A stretch of DNA of 64,000 bases from Bacteroidota bacterium. GTDB taxonomy: Bacteria; Bacteroidota; Ignavibacteria; Ignavibacteriales; Ignavibacteriaceae. Location of the stretch: contig JADFLR010000009.1 of assembly GCA_022564295.1 (NCBI GenBank), positions 1 to 64,000 on the forward strand, given 5' to 3'. Positions 36,728 through 46,480 of this stretch are shown here, piece after piece (within the stretch, counting starts at the first letter, position 1; each line of letters starts with the position of its first letter). The notes under the pieces are model-generated. The model was given only the letters and a program-made list of their open reading frames with translations. It did not search any database and had not been told where the DNA came from. A program made the translations under genes and the position numbers.

Positions 36728-38167
36728 GTGGCTGATCCAAAAGATGTTTTAAAGCAATATTTTAAATACCCTTCCTTCAAAGGCAAACAGGAAGAAATAA
36801 TCAATCGTTTGCTGAAGGAGAATGGTCATTGTTTGGTTTTAATGCCGACAGGCGGGGGCAAGTCAATTTGTTACCAGATACCGGCATTAATTTTTGATGG
36901 GGGAACAATTGTAATTAGTCCGCTCATTGCATTAATGCAGGATCAGGTTGATGTACTTAAAAAGAAAAACATCCCCGCTGAATTCATCAACTCAACTGTA
37001 AATCCTAAAGCAAGAAGAGACCGGCTCGATAATTTCGTTGAAGGTAAAATCAAACTTTTATATGTAACACCTGAAAGATTCCGCAAACATGAGTTTGTTG
37101 CATCGATAAAAAAAGCTAATGTCTCTTTGCTCGCAGTTGATGAGGCACATTGTATTTCGGAGTGGGGACATGATTTCAGACCAGATTACTCGCGCATCGC
37201 CGAATTTAGAAAACTACTTGGAAACCCTTTAACCATAGCACTTACGGCAACTGCAACAAAAGATGTTCAAACTGATATTATTGCAAAACTCGGTTTAACC
37301 GAAGATGAGATACAACTTTTTCATCAGGGAATTCAAAGACCAAACCTAAGATTAGAAACTGCCGATGTATTCGATGAAAAGGAAACACTGAATGATATTA
37401 TTAAAGTGCTCGATGAATACAAAGGACATGGAATAATTTATTTCTCACTTATTAAAAAACTGGAATATTATTCACAATTACTTAATGATAAAGGTTACGA
37501 TCATGAAGTATATCATGGAAAGCTCGAATCACGGAAGCGTAAACAAACTCAAAGAGATTTTCTTTCGGGAAAACAGAATTTAATTTTAGCAACCAATGCA
37601 TTCGGAATGGGAATAGACAAACCTGATATTCGATTTGTTATTCATGCCGAAGTTCCATCTTCAATTGAATCGTACTACCAGGAAATTGGAAGAGCAGGCA
37701 GAGATGGTAAAGATTCTTTGTGCATGCTGCTTTATAACCAGGAAGACCTTTACACACAAATGGAATTTATTAAGTGGGCAAATCCTGACGCCGATTATTA
37801 CTACGCAGTTTATAATATTCTTAAAACAAATTTAGATTCGGTAACCTCGATGGGAATCAGCTATATAAGAGAGCAGATAAGCTTTAAAGATAAAAATGAT
37901 TTTAGAGTTGAAACTGTTCTTGCTATGCTTGATCGTTACAGTGTAACCGAAGGCAATGTTGAAAACGGTGATCTTAAATTAATTGATAATCTCCCGGAAG
38001 AGCTAGAAGACGACGATAGATTAAAAGAGAAATTATTAAATGATAATAAAAAACTTTTATCAGTTGTGAATTACTTTAACTCCACCTCTTGCAGGAGAAT
38101 ATTCATTTCCGATTACTTTGGCTTTCCCGGTGAAACTCCTTGCGGTAACTGCGATGTGTGTGGATAG
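36728..38167 (+). CDS. recQ: Short RecQ-family DNA helicase
   Basis: A 479-residue 3'-5' DNA helicase. Motif I is 'LMPTGGGKSICYQ', motif II 'AVDEAHCISEWGHDFRPDY' (DEAH), motif III 'ALTATAT', and the second RecA domain ends in 'EIGRAGRDGKDSLCMLLY'. The zinc module is complete (CRRIF ... CGNCDVCG), and the protein stops right there, without the winged-helix and HRDC domains of longer RecQ; this resembles RecS-type short forms. The start is GTG at 36728. It would unwind forks and recombination intermediates. Confidence 0.93.
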   Translation: MADPKDVLKQYFKYPSFKGKQEEIINRLLKENGHCLVLMPTGGGKSICYQIPALIFDGGTIVISPLIALMQDQVDVLKKKNIPAEFINSTVNPKARRDRLDNFVEGKIKLLYVTPERFRKHEFVASIKKANVSLLAVDEAHCISEWGHDFRPDYSRIAEFRKLLGNPLTIALTATATKDVQTDIIAKLGLTEDEIQLFHQGIQRPNLRLETADVFDEKETLNDIIKVLDEYKGHGIIYFSLIKKLEYYSQLLNDKGYDHEVYHGKLESRKRKQTQRDFLSGKQNLILATNAFGMGIDKPDIRFVIHAEVPSSIESYYQEIGRAGRDGKDSLCMLLYNQEDLYTQMEFIKWANPDADYYYAVYNILKTNLDSVTSMGISYIREQISFKDKNDFRVETVLAMLDRYSVTEGNVENGDLKLIDNLPEELEDDDRLKEKLLNDNKKLLSVVNYFNSTSCRRIFISDYFGFPGETPCGNCDVCG

Positions 38168-38177
38168 AGAAATAAAG

Positions 38178-38675
38178 TTACTGATAATTCACAAACTGTG
38201 TTGGAAAATCAAAGTCAACTTCCTTTACAGCATTAATCACTTCTTGCAGATTATCTTTTTTAGCACCCTGCACTCTTACTTTTTCATCCATTATCTGCGC
38301 GCTAACTTTTAGTTTAAGATCTTTTATCATCCTGGTAATTTTCTTTGCGTTCTCTTTAGAAATTCCGCTTTGGAGATTTATCTTCTGTCGCAATCGACCG
38401 TTAGCTGCTGGTTCCGGTTCTTCCATCTTTAATGCTTTTATAGATATGCCACGTTTAATCAGTTTTGTTTGAAGAATATCAATTGATTGTTTTCGTGAAT
38501 AATCATCCTTGGTGTTCATCGTAATAAGTTTATCCTTTTTATTCAATTCCAACTCTGTTTTGGAATCTTTAAGGTCGTATCTCTGGTGTATTTCCTTAAT
38601 CGCCTGATTTAATGCATTATCAACTTCCTGAAGATCAACCTGAGAGACAATATCGAATGATGAATTTTTTGCCAT
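38178..38675 (-). CDS. yajQ: YajQ family nucleotide-binding protein
   Basis: A 165-residue member of the YajQ (DUF520) family: two RRM-like domains, start 'MAKNSSFDIVSQVDLQEVDN', then 'RYDLKDSKTELELN', 'GKENAKKI'-type segment read as SKENAKKITRMIKD, and 'VRVQGAKKDNLQEVI'. Some members bind cyclic di-GMP or tRNA/phage proteins. It is convergent with recQ, ten bases away, and appears to be a single-gene unit. Confidence 0.93.
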   Translation of the reverse strand: MAKNSSFDIVSQVDLQEVDNALNQAIKEIHQRYDLKDSKTELELNKKDKLITMNTKDDYSRKQSIDILQTKLIKRGISIKALKMEEPEPAANGRLRQKINLQSGISKENAKKITRMIKDLKLKVSAQIMDEKVRVQGAKKDNLQEVINAVKEVDFDFPTQFVNYQ

Positions 38676-38807
38676 TATTGTTTCCTGAATTTTAATGTAT
38701 GCCGAAATATATAAAATTTTGATGTTGCAAGTTTATTAAAGACTGTTTTATCTGATGAACGAAATTCATACATTTTTGTATAAAACAATTCAGCCTGGGT
38801 TGTGTCG

Positions 38808-38945
38808 ATTTTGATAACTGCCTATATTTTAACGTGTTACAAAATAGTGTGCTTAAATATTTGTGATTTAGATTTCTAATATTTCCCAATGATTAGTTGA
38901 TTTTAAACTCACACCAATTGGAGGATTAAAAATATACAATACGTA
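38808..38945. repeat. Left copy of a direct repeat bracketing the cold-shock-like gene
   Basis: About 135 bases that align, at roughly 70 percent by eye, with 41909-42046, in the same orientation and 3101 bases apart. Shared blocks include TTTTGATAAC, GTTACAAAATA and TGCTTAAAT. The rest of the 560-base spacer (38676-39238) holds no gene. The weak dyad CCGAT ... ATCGG near 39120-39143 is the only other structure. Confidence 0.65.
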
Positions 38946-39238
38946 TTAGTTAAACAAAAAATAAAGGATTTTGAGAAGAGGTAATAATTATTCAATTCTC
39001 ACGAAGATGAATAGAAAGAATTGCGTATGATTGGTAAACCAGAAAGATTACTACTGGATGAGATATAAAATATCTTTATCTAAATTATACCTGAGTAAAC
39101 TAAAAATATTTTAGAAACCGATTTCTATATAAGATCGGAACTCCTTCCTAGTCCTTTTGCGATCCGATTTGAAATTTTGGGAGGGGGCTTTCAGAGGTCT
39201 CCGATGGGACCCAGAAAGAAGTTTTAATAAATTTTATA

Positions 39239-41695
39239 TTAGTAATTGAATCCTGTCAAATACTGTTTCGCTGGCAATATAAAATTGTGATTACAATCGT
39301 TGCAGGCTTGCTCTCTATCATCAATATTTTTAATGTTTTTACCACCACAACATGGGCAAATTGTGCCCTGTCTATAAGTCAGACTTTGCTGGGGACCACT
39401 CCCACAATGTATGCAGAGATAGAAATTTTCTATTTTAATATTGGATTCTCGACTATCAATAATCTCTCGACAGGCCCAACAGTGATTAAAATAAATATTA
39501 TGATCATGCGGTTTTCCTTCGGAACAATATGCAACTGTACTATTATACCGAGCAAGGTGCTTAGCATATTTTTGATTGGGGATTAATGGTTTACTGCATA
39601 TTGAACATTTTAATCTCTCTCGAATTTCATTTAATCTATTTACCCAACCACTCAGTCTCGGAACATATTCAATACTATTTTTCAAATCTTTTACTTTAGG
39701 AATTATCTTAGCAATTTCTAATACCTCGAGCAAAGACCATTCATTCCAGGAAAGATTTATATCGGGTTTAAGCCTTGCTCCACTTAAATGACGACTCCCA
39801 AAGCGGCCTGATAAACCATAACTATAATTTGAGTAAAAAGAACATTCTTTTTTCTCTCTTGGACAAAAAGCTCGACTTATTCTGCCTTGTCCCTCACTCC
39901 TATCCTCGCTGGTTGGCCAGGGTCGTGCCTCACAATATTGAACAATAGTTGGCTCACAACTGGGTAATAAAGGACTCAAATCAATATTCTCATTTAAGTT
40001 CCATGCTTTTTCTACTACATAATCTTGAAATTTTAAATGAAAAGTTTCAAATAATTCCGTTTTTTGCGACGGATTCTTTATTGCTTCCAACATTAACAAT
40101 AAAAGGGTTACTAATGGATTCTCGACATTATCCTTTTCATGTGTGATATCAAAATTGCCACTCTCTTTCAAACATCTATATATTAAATAAATTTTTGCCT
40201 TACAATTTAATTCGGGCCAAAAATTATCAATATCAGATTCGTTCAAGTGCATTATTTCGACCTGCTTAACTGGTGATAACAATCTGAACAGTGATCTCTC
40301 TTCGAGGAATATTTCAATTGGTATAATTTTTAAAAGATATTCTTTCGTTTCGTGAGTAGTTTTTAACAAAATTGAATGTATGCTCTTTACTGTTTCTTCA
40401 TTAAGTATTTCATTTGCTTCTATTAGTTTTTCAATCTGAATTCTTGGAGTTAAACTCTCAAAAATGTTCCTATTAAATAGCAATTCTTTGGGTAATAAAT
40501 TTATAGCTGTTTCTAAATCAAAGCTGGAATCATTCTCAGCAATTGAATTTTCTAGTTTGGTTTTAATTTCGTTTAGATATTTTTCTCTGTCTCTATCATT
40601 AGCTTTTTTATAATTGTTTAGAAGTAGTTTCATAAACATAACGATAGGCATTTGTGAACGGAACTCAGAATCACTCACATAGCTTTTTGTAGGAAGCTGC
40701 TCCCAATAACTTTCTTTATTGAAGGAAAGACTTTCATTAATACTTTCAATGGCCTCTCTTACAATATTCTTATCAACTTCACCAATTGTTAATTGTTTTT
40801 TAATAATATTTTTGCAAACTTCAAATCTCTTTCCAAAAAATATATTTTTCCTCAGATCTGGATTACTCACAAAAAGGACTTCAGGCAATTCATTCCAAAA
40901 GTGTTTTTTGCCTTCTATAGAAAGAAAATCTTTTAATTCATCAAGAATTTCAGTGTAATCATAATGGCTATTTATTTTCTCTTCTAATATTTCTAAGCAA
41001 ATATTAAAATACTCCGAATCATTTAATTTCTCTCTTAGGTTTCTTTTTGCAAGCAAATAATCCTTAGGTATTTTTTGAATATCAAAATCTCTTAATATTC
41101 CTCTGCTCTTTAAACTATCCAATGCTTCTCCGATAATTTCTTCCTTTTTATATTCATCCATCTCTATCGATTTGAGCATATACAAACAAACATTAAATCG
41201 TTTCCAGTCTGGTAGCATTGTCCGCAATTCAGCAAAATGAGTTAAAAATTTATTTGAAAGATTTGAAATAAGAGATTTTTTGGTTGGGAGGTAATCTATT
41301 CTATCTAAATTTTTATATAATAGTTTAGTGGCATCTTCGAAATCAATTCTATCAAGATATGCAGGAAATGCCTGAATCCAGAAGTCAGAGCTCTCATGAA
41401 ATGCTAATCTCTTAACCAGATCAACGTTTTCTTCATCATTAATTCTTTTGACCTTGATAGCTTTATATTTGTCTTTTTTTTCATCATAATAAACTTCAAA
41501 AGTAACTAGTAGACCTTCATTAAAGCTTCCCGTATCCGAAACTATATCATTCTTGTGAACAAATAGATCTTTTCCTTTGATTGGTTTTATAAAACCATAT
41601 TCAATTTCCTCATAAATCTCCATTTGGTCGTCTTCATCAAACTCACCTGTAGGCTTAGAACCACCAAACCATTTGATAAATCCAATTTCTCTCAT
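39239..41695 (-). CDS. Large protein: cold-shock-like domain, helical middle, C-terminal zinc clusters
   Basis: An 818-residue protein I do not recognise as a whole. Residues 1-85 resemble a cold-shock domain: 'IGFIKWFGG', 'EYGFIKPIKGKDLFVHKNDI' carry RNP1- and RNP2-like strands. Residues 90-560 are charged helices, probably a solenoid. Cysteines cluster at about 570-620 and from 697 on (C697/C700, C724, C739/C742, C761/C764, C780-C783, C798/C801), likely several zinc ribbons. It has no signal or membrane segment. A nucleic-acid-binding protein, possibly RNA-directed, is likely; AT-rich composition and flanking repeats suggest it was acquired. Confidence 0.75.
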   Translation of the reverse strand: MREIGFIKWFGGSKPTGEFDEDDQMEIYEEIEYGFIKPIKGKDLFVHKNDIVSDTGSFNEGLLVTFEVYYDEKKDKYKAIKVKRINDEENVDLVKRLAFHESSDFWIQAFPAYLDRIDFEDATKLLYKNLDRIDYLPTKKSLISNLSNKFLTHFAELRTMLPDWKRFNVCLYMLKSIEMDEYKKEEIIGEALDSLKSRGILRDFDIQKIPKDYLLAKRNLREKLNDSEYFNICLEILEEKINSHYDYTEILDELKDFLSIEGKKHFWNELPEVLFVSNPDLRKNIFFGKRFEVCKNIIKKQLTIGEVDKNIVREAIESINESLSFNKESYWEQLPTKSYVSDSEFRSQMPIVMFMKLLLNNYKKANDRDREKYLNEIKTKLENSIAENDSSFDLETAINLLPKELLFNRNIFESLTPRIQIEKLIEANEILNEETVKSIHSILLKTTHETKEYLLKIIPIEIFLEERSLFRLLSPVKQVEIMHLNESDIDNFWPELNCKAKIYLIYRCLKESGNFDITHEKDNVENPLVTLLLLMLEAIKNPSQKTELFETFHLKFQDYVVEKAWNLNENIDLSPLLPSCEPTIVQYCEARPWPTSEDRSEGQGRISRAFCPREKKECSFYSNYSYGLSGRFGSRHLSGARLKPDINLSWNEWSLLEVLEIAKIIPKVKDLKNSIEYVPRLSGWVNRLNEIRERLKCSICSKPLIPNQKYAKHLARYNSTVAYCSEGKPHDHNIYFNHCWACREIIDSRESNIKIENFYLCIHCGSGPQQSLTYRQGTICPCCGGKNIKNIDDREQACNDCNHNFILPAKQYLTGFNY

Positions 41696-41908
41696 AGAAA
41701 AGTATAATAAAAAAATAGAAAATTATTTCTCATTAAAATTTAAGTAAATCTAATTTATTATGCAGCTTGATAGCACTTAGAAAAAAAATATAATTTTTAC
41801 AAACCTGTTTCTCTATAGGAAATCAGAAAAAAAATTTACGAATGAACACTCATTGAATCTGAGAAATTGGCGAGGGGTGGTTCTAGACACCCAGCTCGGG
41901 ATTTATTA

Positions 41909-42046
41909 GTTTTGATAACCGCTTATACTGTAATGGGTTACAAAATATATTGCTTAAATGTTGGTGGTTTGTATTCTAACCATTACTAATTAATTAGCTG
42001 ATATTAAACCCATTGAAAATTAAGGATTATAAATTTGAGGAGGTTT
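41909..42046. repeat. Right copy of the direct repeat
   Basis: The counterpart of 38808-38945. It ends just before the leader of the histidine phosphatase gene (42129). Between the cold-shock-like gene and this repeat (41696-41908) lies a stretch with a mixed, GC-richer patch near 41870-41900 that shows no gene. Confidence 0.65.
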
Positions 42047-42128
42047 TATTATTAATAGTGCACAAGTTATATTTTGAAATCAAATTTAGCATTCTATTTT
42101 AAAGCGATGATATCGGAAGGAAAACCAA

Positions 42129-42857
42129 ATGAGAAAACCTATCATCAGGTCACTGATACTTGTGTCTGCAACATTAATTGTTTTTGGGGCTAATTGTACC
42201 AATTTATTTGCCCAGGAGAATAACACAAAAACAAAGGGTGTACGCACACTTTACTTAATCCGTCATGGGCAATACGATCATGATGATGATAGGAGTTCCG
42301 ATATTGGCAAAGCATTAGTTCCACTTGGTATTGCACAGTCAAAATTGGTTGCCAACCGTCTTAAATCCCTGCCCGTCAAAATGAGTTCACTCATCAGCAG
42401 TACGATGACAAGAGCACGCCAAACTGCTATGATAATTAACCAGGATTTTCCGGAATTAGAATTACAACAGACTCGTTTGATACGCGAATGCACTCCGCCT
42501 ACCTGGCGAAAAGATGTAATGGATGGGGAAGAACCTGAAAAATTACAGAAGTGCACGGATGATCTTGATGCTGCGTTTTCAAAATACTTTATCCCTTCAA
42601 CAGATAAAGAAGACCGAAATGATATCATCGTTTGCCATGGTAATGTAATCCGTTATTTCGTTACAAAAGTTCTAAAAGTTGAAACAATGTCGTGGCTGCG
42701 GATGACAACCGGTAATTGCGGATTAACAGTTGTTAGTATTAAGCCTAATGGCTCGATGAAACTTATTTCGTTTAACGATATGGGTCATATACCTTCAAAT
42801 TTGAGAACAGTATCCGGATTTGAAAGTAAATCTAAAGAGTTAGTGCTGCCTGAGTAG
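42129..42857 (+). CDS. Exported histidine-phosphatase (phosphoglycerate-mutase-like) protein
   Basis: A 242-residue protein with a signal peptide (about 1-30, ending FAQEN) and a branch-1 histidine phosphatase fold. The catalytic RHG is in 'TLYLIRHGQYDHDDD'; supporting residues are 'SSTMTRARQTAM' (Arg), 'IRECTPP' (Glu) and 'IIVCHGNVIRYF' (second His). It resembles PGAM5-like phosphatases. The export signal implies a periplasmic substrate, unknown. The ribosome site is GGAAGGA. Confidence 0.88.
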   Translation: MRKPIIRSLILVSATLIVFGANCTNLFAQENNTKTKGVRTLYLIRHGQYDHDDDRSSDIGKALVPLGIAQSKLVANRLKSLPVKMSSLISSTMTRARQTAMIINQDFPELELQQTRLIRECTPPTWRKDVMDGEEPEKLQKCTDDLDAAFSKYFIPSTDKEDRNDIIVCHGNVIRYFVTKVLKVETMSWLRMTTGNCGLTVVSIKPNGSMKLISFNDMGHIPSNLRTVSGFESKSKELVLPE

Positions 42858-43101
42858 TAATTGATTCAAAATAGGTTTTACTTTATCTAGAACAAAATTC
42901 TTACATATAAGTTTTACTAATTAACCACCATAAATTAAGTCGCAATTATAAATTGATACTATCAAAAAAAGGGTTGTTCAACCAACTTCAATAATGATCA
43001 GCTAACGATAAAGATAGATGAGATGAAGGTTGAAAAATGCAACGACTGTGACCGAAGAAGAATCGTCAGAAATTTTATTTAAACCCTATTTGAAATTATT
43101 C

Positions 43102-44481
43102 TCATTTTATCAATAACATTTTACGGGATTGTACAAATTGTCCTGCTTGAATGCGATAGAAATATACTCCACTGCTTAAGTCTGCGCCTTCAAATGCAAC
43201 TTCATAATGTCCGGCGGGAAGCGCCTCATCCACCAGATTGATAACCTCTGTGCCTCTCACATCATATACGATAAGAGTGACATTAACCATTTGAGGTAAG
43301 TTGAATGTTATTTTAGTAGTTGGGTTAAAGGGATTTGGATAGTTAGGATATAATGTGAAGTGCAAAGGCATCAAATCAGTATTTAATTCATGCGTGGAAG
43401 TAACTGAACAACCAATCCCAAGAGCGCCAATATCAACTCCTCCTTCACCGGTACCGATACAACATGAATTATCTGCCAGATAGTAGTTACCTGTATCGGG
43501 GCTGCAAAAGAAGGGCTGGCAATTGATGTTCCCATTGCCTGACCACCCACCTTGTACATTGGAATATGTGATGTTCGGAAGTGAAGTACCATCAGTAAAG
43601 ATTTCGGAACCTACTTCTGCGCTATCATTCCACATTATGGTATTCGTTATTACTGGGTTGGAACCATTTCCACAGAAAATCCCACCGCCCAAACTATCGG
43701 CTGAATTTCCTGTTATCGTATTGTTGGTAATTGTAGGATTTGCACCATTGCAAGAAACACCACCGCCTTCAAAGGCTGAGTTCATTACTATGATGTTGTT
43801 ACTAATGGTTGGGTTGGAATTGCTGCAGTAGATTCCACCTCCGGATGCAGCCAAACCATTCCGAATGGTGAACCCGCTTATCATAGCTGTGCTGTCCTCA
43901 CCATTTTCAAAAGTCACTGCGGAACCTAAAAAGTTACCATCAATAATGGTTGACGATATAGCAGAGCTATCGCCGAAAGGTACGAATAGAGACGTAAGGA
44001 TGATAGAATGACCATTGAAATTAACATTCTCGATATATGTCCCCGGGTGTACCTCAATTGTATCTCCATCAACACTGATATTAATTGCTTCCTGTATAGT
44101 CAGGTAATCGCCGGGAACATGAATGGTAATCGGTATAACCTCGATTATAAAATCTCCACTCACATCCTGGTAATCTGTGCCTACATTGTCCATATAGATT
44201 TTTATCCTGCCTTGCTGAGTTTCTACTCTTGGCACTATCCATAAATAATTGAGAACCGATGGATCTAAATCTAGTTGAATTACCTGCCATGTTATACCAC
44301 CATCCGGAGAAAAAGATAAATCCCAGTTCTGAAGATTATGCTGTATTTGAATATGCCATTGTATGTTAATGGTATCTCCAGCAGCAAACGTTTCGCCGCC
44401 AACTGGAAAGTCCAGCACTACATGGGCTTTTGCACTGCCGACTAAGATAATAATGACCAACACTTTAAAAATCTTCATCAT
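43102..44481 (-). CDS. Secreted beta-helix protein with T9SS sorting domain
   Basis: A 459-residue surface or secreted protein. After a signal peptide (about 1-19) comes an Ig-like domain of the Ser-Thr-rich/Kre9 type ('VVLDFPVGGETFAAGDTINI'), then a right-handed parallel beta-helix (about 120-360) starting 'VPGDYLTIQEAINI' with repeated 'NPTISNN', 'GGGIYCSN'-like coils. The C-terminal 80 residues are a type A T9SS sorting domain ('YPNPFNPTTKITFNLP ... SGVYFYRI ... KMLLIK'). Related helices occur in polysaccharide-binding proteins, but no catalytic residues are evident. Confidence 0.88.
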   Translation of the reverse strand: MMKIFKVLVIIILVGSAKAHVVLDFPVGGETFAAGDTINIQWHIQIQHNLQNWDLSFSPDGGITWQVIQLDLDPSVLNYLWIVPRVETQQGRIKIYMDNVGTDYQDVSGDFIIEVIPITIHVPGDYLTIQEAINISVDGDTIEVHPGTYIENVNFNGHSIILTSLFVPFGDSSAISSTIIDGNFLGSAVTFENGEDSTAMISGFTIRNGLAASGGGIYCSNSNPTISNNIIVMNSAFEGGGVSCNGANPTITNNTITGNSADSLGGGIFCGNGSNPVITNTIMWNDSAEVGSEIFTDGTSLPNITYSNVQGGWSGNGNINCQPFFCSPDTGNYYLADNSCCIGTGEGGVDIGALGIGCSVTSTHELNTDLMPLHFTLYPNYPNPFNPTTKITFNLPQMVNVTLIVYDVRGTEVINLVDEALPAGHYEVAFEGADLSSGVYFYRIQAGQFVQSRKMLLIK

Positions 44482-44815
44482 AATTCACACACTTTTAAAA
44501 ACATAAAGTACTCTGATTCAATTAATAAGACTTAATTCTGGCTGAAGATACATTATTTAAATAAGGTGATCAAGTTAATACACTGGAATCCAATAAATTG
44601 TAGCTTAGGTAACGAGATATTATTTTCTCAATATCCAAACAATGAAGTTGAAGTTAAGTGTTAGTCATTCTATGACAACCATCATTAATTGAAATTTACT
44701 CCATACCGTAATCATTTAAGTAAATTAATAAAAATTTTATTTGTTTATTGGCAAGATTTAATGTTATCTTGCATAAAGCACTTTGCCACGAACTATAATT
44801 CAAATTGGATCCGTT
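44482..44815. promoter_or_regulatory. Divergent spacer with palindrome before the radical SAM gene
   Basis: Contains promoters for the beta-helix gene (leftward) and the radical SAM gene (rightward); no gene is seen. A perfect 7-bp inverted repeat, GCAAGAT (44751-44757) / ATCTTGC (44766-44772), lies about 45 bases before the start and could be an operator or overlap the promoter. Confidence 0.35.
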
Positions 44816-46363
44816 TTGAAGAAAAAGCTGAGAATAGGAATAATAGATCTTGTAAGTAAGGGACCCACAAAGGCATTGTGGGCACGCGTAATGTATCCGA
44901 ATCTTGCCAGCATTATGCCCCAGGTACTTGGTGTGTGGTGCGAGGAAGAAGGGCATGACGTAGCCTTCGTTTGTTACACAGGATTTGAGGATTTAATTGA
45001 TGAGCTGCCGAAAGATACCGATTTGGTATTCATTGGTACATTTACACAATCTGCACAATTAGCATATGCACTCAGTAATTTATTAAGAAGTAAAGGTATA
45101 TTGACTGCTATTGGCGGTCCGCACGCAAGGTGTTATCCGCAGGATGCACAGAAGTATTTCGATTACGTACTTGGCTTTACAGACAAAGAAATGATCCAGC
45201 AGGTTTTAAATGATCTTTCTCCACACCGCCCAATGGGAAGGTATCTTTCTGCTCAAATTCAACCAAAGAATTTACCGGGTGTAAAAGAACGCTGGAAATT
45301 TATTGAGCCCACTTTAAAGAAAGCACCATGGATTAAAATGGTACCTATGATTGCCAGTTTGGGTTGTCCTTACACCTGCAGTTTCTGTATTGATTCTGTA
45401 GTGCCGTATCAGCAGTTAGAATTTGATATAATTAAAGAAGATTTACAGTTTCTTCTTAAAAAATTTAAACGCCCACTTGTTGGCTGGCACGATCCTAACT
45501 TTGGAATTCGATTTGATAGTTGTATGGATGCAATAGAAGAAGTCGTTCCACCGGATAGTATTGATTTTGCTGCAGAAAGCAGTCTTTCAATCCTCTCCGA
45601 AAAACATATGAAACGACTTAAGAAAAATGGGTTTAAAGCACTATTACCAGGAATCGAATCCTGGTACGATTTAGGTAACAAATCCAAAACAGGTAGCAAC
45701 AAAGGTTTGGATAAAGTTATGCAGGTTTCGGAACATATAAATATGATTATGAGCTACGCTCCTTATATGCAGGCAAATTTTGTAATGGGACTTGATTCGG
45801 ATGATGGTGCAGAGCCATTCGAATTAACAAAGAAGTTTATTGATCTTTCACCGGGTGCATTCCCCGGCTATTCACTCCTTTCTGCTTTTGGAGAAGCCGC
45901 ACCTCTAAATTTACAATTACAGCGTGAGAAAAGAGTTCTCGGTTTTCCATTTCATTTTTTAGATAACAGCTCGGCAATGAATGTAAAAACAAAGAATTAC
46001 TCCTATCCGGAATTTTATAAGCTTTTTGTTGATCTGCTCCGCCATTCATTTTCAAAGAAAGCAATTGCCCGCAGATTTCAAGTTAATAAGTTCTCGATAC
46101 CCGGATGGTTGAATGTAGTCCGTGCAATTTCTTCGGAAGGACTTGGCAGAGTTAAATACTTTACCGATATTCATCATCGCCTTGAAACTGATCGCCAGTT
46201 CCGTATGTTTTTTGAGCAGGAAACTGATGTGATACCACCGTTTTATGTGAACAAGATAAAGGAAGAACTGGGTCCACTTTGGGAATGGCTTCCGGAAGGG
46301 GCAATCTATCATGATCATAATGCATATTTAAATTCTACCGAACAGCAAGTACTAACCGCATAA
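44816..46363 (+). CDS. B12-binding-domain radical SAM enzyme
   Basis: A 515-residue radical SAM protein. The cluster-binding motif is GCPYTCSFCID (C-x3-C-x2-C) near residue 180; the N-terminal 150 residues, 'RIGIIDLVSKGPTKALWARV' and 'GTFTQSAQLAYALSNLL ... AIGGPHARCYP', form a Rossmann B12-binding-like domain. The product of the reaction is unknown; members methylate or rearrange lipids, tetrapyrroles or natural products. No ATG is available near the start: TTG at 44816, with GGAT upstream, is the best choice; a second TTG lies at 44783. It is a lone gene. Confidence 0.88.
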   Translation: MKKKLRIGIIDLVSKGPTKALWARVMYPNLASIMPQVLGVWCEEEGHDVAFVCYTGFEDLIDELPKDTDLVFIGTFTQSAQLAYALSNLLRSKGILTAIGGPHARCYPQDAQKYFDYVLGFTDKEMIQQVLNDLSPHRPMGRYLSAQIQPKNLPGVKERWKFIEPTLKKAPWIKMVPMIASLGCPYTCSFCIDSVVPYQQLEFDIIKEDLQFLLKKFKRPLVGWHDPNFGIRFDSCMDAIEEVVPPDSIDFAAESSLSILSEKHMKRLKKNGFKALLPGIESWYDLGNKSKTGSNKGLDKVMQVSEHINMIMSYAPYMQANFVMGLDSDDGAEPFELTKKFIDLSPGAFPGYSLLSAFGEAAPLNLQLQREKRVLGFPFHFLDNSSAMNVKTKNYSYPEFYKLFVDLLRHSFSKKAIARRFQVNKFSIPGWLNVVRAISSEGLGRVKYFTDIHHRLETDRQFRMFFEQETDVIPPFYVNKIKEELGPLWEWLPEGAIYHDHNAYLNSTEQQVLTA

Positions 46364-46480
46364 CAGACAGAATACAAATCTGATTAAATTTATAGGTTAT
46401 AATAGTGTCCCCTTTTAAAAACCAACCTAAGCAGTTATAGTTACCCACAAGCTATTCTTAAAAATGGCAGCAGGAATTAT

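Noticed and set aside
36728-38167. recQ as a truncated, dead gene
   Set aside because: All helicase motifs and the complete zinc module are present, and short RecQ forms of this length are known.
38692-38889. A minus-strand frame of 65 codons upstream of yajQ
   Set aside because: It overlaps the direct repeat and the yajQ leader, and has no protein-like composition.
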